The position numbers were made by a program, and so were the translations under genes. This document shows, one piece after another, positions 6,404-6,694 of a stretch of 6,694 nucleotides of DNA (position 1 is the stretch's first letter; each line of letters begins with the position of its first letter). The notes under the pieces were generated by a model. It made no database searches. It worked only from the letters and a program-made list of their open reading frames with translations, and was not told the origin of the DNA. The stretch spans positions 1-6,694 of the forward strand of contig CAIJLF010000077.1 in NCBI GenBank assembly GCA_903821415.1, written 5' to 3'. Origin of the DNA: an uncultured bacterium. GTDB lineage: Bacteria; Patescibacteriota; Minisyncoccia; Phycocordibacterales; UBA9973.

Positions 6404-6473
6404 ATCCCCACACTCATATTTTTATAGCTTGAAACGCAGGCTTTGCCTGTAATAAAAATATGAGTGTGGGGAT
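6404..6473. repeat. Perfect 22-bp inverted repeat upstream of uvrA
   Basis: The left arm (6404-6425, beginning ATCCCCACACTC and ending TTTTTAT) is the exact reverse complement of the right arm (6452-6473). The 26-base centre contains a smaller hairpin, CAGGC-TTT-GCCTG (6437-6449). No T-run follows on either side, so it is not a normal terminator. If the leftward promoter at 6496-6524 is used, this forms a very stable stem in the uvrA 5' untranslated region. It could otherwise be a dispersed palindromic (REP/MITE-like) element; the flanks show no clear target duplication. Confidence 0.85.
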
Positions 6474-6495
6474 TAATCAATATTTAACTAAACTA

Positions 6496-6524
6496 ATTCT
6501 AACACTAAATAACGAATTTGACAA
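6496..6524 (-). promoter_or_regulatory. Sigma70-type promoter pointing to uvrA
   Basis: On the minus strand TTGTCA (6524-6519) and TAGAAT (6501-6496) are each one base from the -35 and -10 consensus and are separated by exactly 17 bases. The predicted start near 6489 gives a 5' untranslated region of about 125 bases to the ATG at 6364, which contains the whole 22-bp inverted repeat. The call is from consensus match and spacing only. Confidence 0.6.
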
Positions 6525-6546
6525 ATCAAAGAAAATAAGTTACTAT
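6518..6546 (+). promoter_or_regulatory. Strong sigma70-type promoter pointing right to the hairpin RNA and tRNA
   Basis: TTGACA (6518-6523) matches the -35 consensus exactly, followed after 17 bases by TACTAT (6541-6546), one base from the -10 consensus. The predicted start is near 6553. The -35 box shares five bases with the -35 of the opposite promoter. It is the best promoter match in the window and would drive the hairpin leader at 6572-6622 and, on read-through, the tRNA-like gene at 6629. Confidence 0.7.
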
Positions 6547-6571
6547 GACAACGAAGATTCATTTAAAATTG

Positions 6572-6622
6572 AAAAGGAGGTCCAAATTGGTTAGTTGGTA
6601 ATCTCCTTTTTATTTGTTTTTT
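6572..6622 (+). terminator. Terminator- or attenuator-like hairpin that pairs a Shine-Dalgarno sequence
   Basis: AAAAGGAG (6572-6579) pairs perfectly with CTCCTTTT (6603-6610), with G-U extensions at both ends. An inner CCAA (6582-6585)/TTGG (6595-6598) pairing is possible. T-rich sequence follows (6607-6622, broken by an A and a G). It resembles an intrinsic terminator about 20-60 bases after the predicted start of the rightward promoter. The left arm contains AAAGGAGGT, a near-perfect complement of the 16S 3' end, so the stem would also hide a ribosome binding site. The reverse strand also has a T-rich flank, so it could stop antisense transcripts. Confidence 0.6.
6587..6601 (+). other. Possible four-codon leader ORF (TTG start, M-V-S-W)
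   Basis: AGGAGG (6575-6580) lies six bases before a TTG that opens a four-codon frame ending in TGG-TAA. The same frame extends back to an ATG at 6545, giving an 18-residue basic peptide ending in tryptophan, but that ATG overlaps the -10 box and lies upstream of the predicted transcript start. Translation would compete with the hairpin that pairs the ribosome site. The frame is so short that chance is a serious alternative. Confidence 0.2.
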
Positions 6623-6628
6623 ACAAAT

Positions 6629-6694
6629 CGGGGTGTCGCGTAGTCCGGTCATCGCCCTTGATGCATATCAAGTGTTCGTAGGTTCGAATCCTGC
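6629..6694 (+). tRNA. tRNA or tRNA-like gene, 3' end cut by window, isotype unassigned
   Basis: The 66 visible bases fold as a tRNA lacking its 3' acceptor strand. The 5' acceptor strand would be CGGGGTG, then U8; the D arm is GCGT...TCGC with A14, G15 and GG18-19; a 5-bp anticodon stem CTTGA/TCAAG follows; the variable loop has 5 bases ending in C48 (able to pair with G15); and the T arm is GTAGG-TTCGAAT-CCTGC. Oddities: C at position 9, a U13-U22 mismatch, and an anticodon loop of six bases (TGCATA) if the stem is 5 bp, or eight (ATGCATAT) if it is 4 bp, rather than seven. Possible anticodons are GCA (Cys) or CAT (Met, or Ile after C34 modification); I cannot choose. The acceptor pairing cannot be checked because the window ends. 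Confidence 0.65.

Noticed and set aside
1..6694. Reassigned stop codon (UGA as glycine or tryptophan, as in some Patescibacteria)
   Set aside because: All complete genes end in TAA and read through without in-frame TGA, and tryptophans are TGG, so the window gives no sign of recoding, though it cannot exclude it.
1..6694. CRISPR array, insertion sequence or prophage genes
   Set aside because: No regularly spaced direct repeats, transposase or integrase motifs, or phage proteins were seen.

Overview
The window is AT-rich (roughly one third G+C by eye) and densely packed, with short intergenic gaps. The sequence suggests an ultra-small bacterium of the Candidate Phyla Radiation (Patescibacteria, perhaps a Parcubacteria relative). 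This is inferred from streamlined housekeeping enzymes: a glycerol-3-phosphate dehydrogenase missing about 40 residues of its nucleotide-binding fold, a 423-residue UvrC without the usual C-terminal helix-hairpin-helix module or cysteine cluster, and a UvrA about 70-80 residues below the usual length. I cannot confirm the taxonomy without a search.

Left part, minus strand: uvrC (1968-3239), ddl (947-1942) and gpsA (1-835, cut by the window edge) run in that order and could be co-transcribed. UvrC is the dual-incision nuclease of nucleotide excision repair, Ddl makes the D-Ala-D-Ala dipeptide for peptidoglycan, and GpsA makes sn-glycerol-3-phosphate for phospholipids. None has a Shine-Dalgarno sequence. 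At ddl, and less clearly at uvrC, a -10-like hexamer lies 7-8 bases before the ATG, which suggests leaderless or near-leaderless mRNAs.

Middle, plus strand: two small unrecognised genes, one for a 90-residue soluble, probably beta-rich protein (3304-3576) and one for a 45-residue single-pass membrane protein (3587-3724; short and easily overlooked). They lie 10 bases apart and end at an intrinsic terminator (3745-3774) whose T-run overlaps the stop codon of the convergent uvrA gene.

Right part: uvrA (3773-6364, minus strand) is a complete two-ATPase UvrA. Its upstream region holds a perfect 22-bp inverted repeat (6404-6473). Beyond it lie two overlapping, divergent sigma70-type promoters that share their -35 bases: one points to uvrA, the other rightward. 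The rightward promoter is followed by a hairpin that hides the only strong Shine-Dalgarno sequence in the window and a tiny ORF, then by a tRNA-like gene (6629-6694, cut by the window end) whose anticodon loop does not have the standard seven bases.

Most of the window is housekeeping. The parts most worth a second look are the 6375-6694 regulatory/RNA region and the two-gene small-protein cassette. I saw no convincing evidence of a complete new defence or metabolic system.
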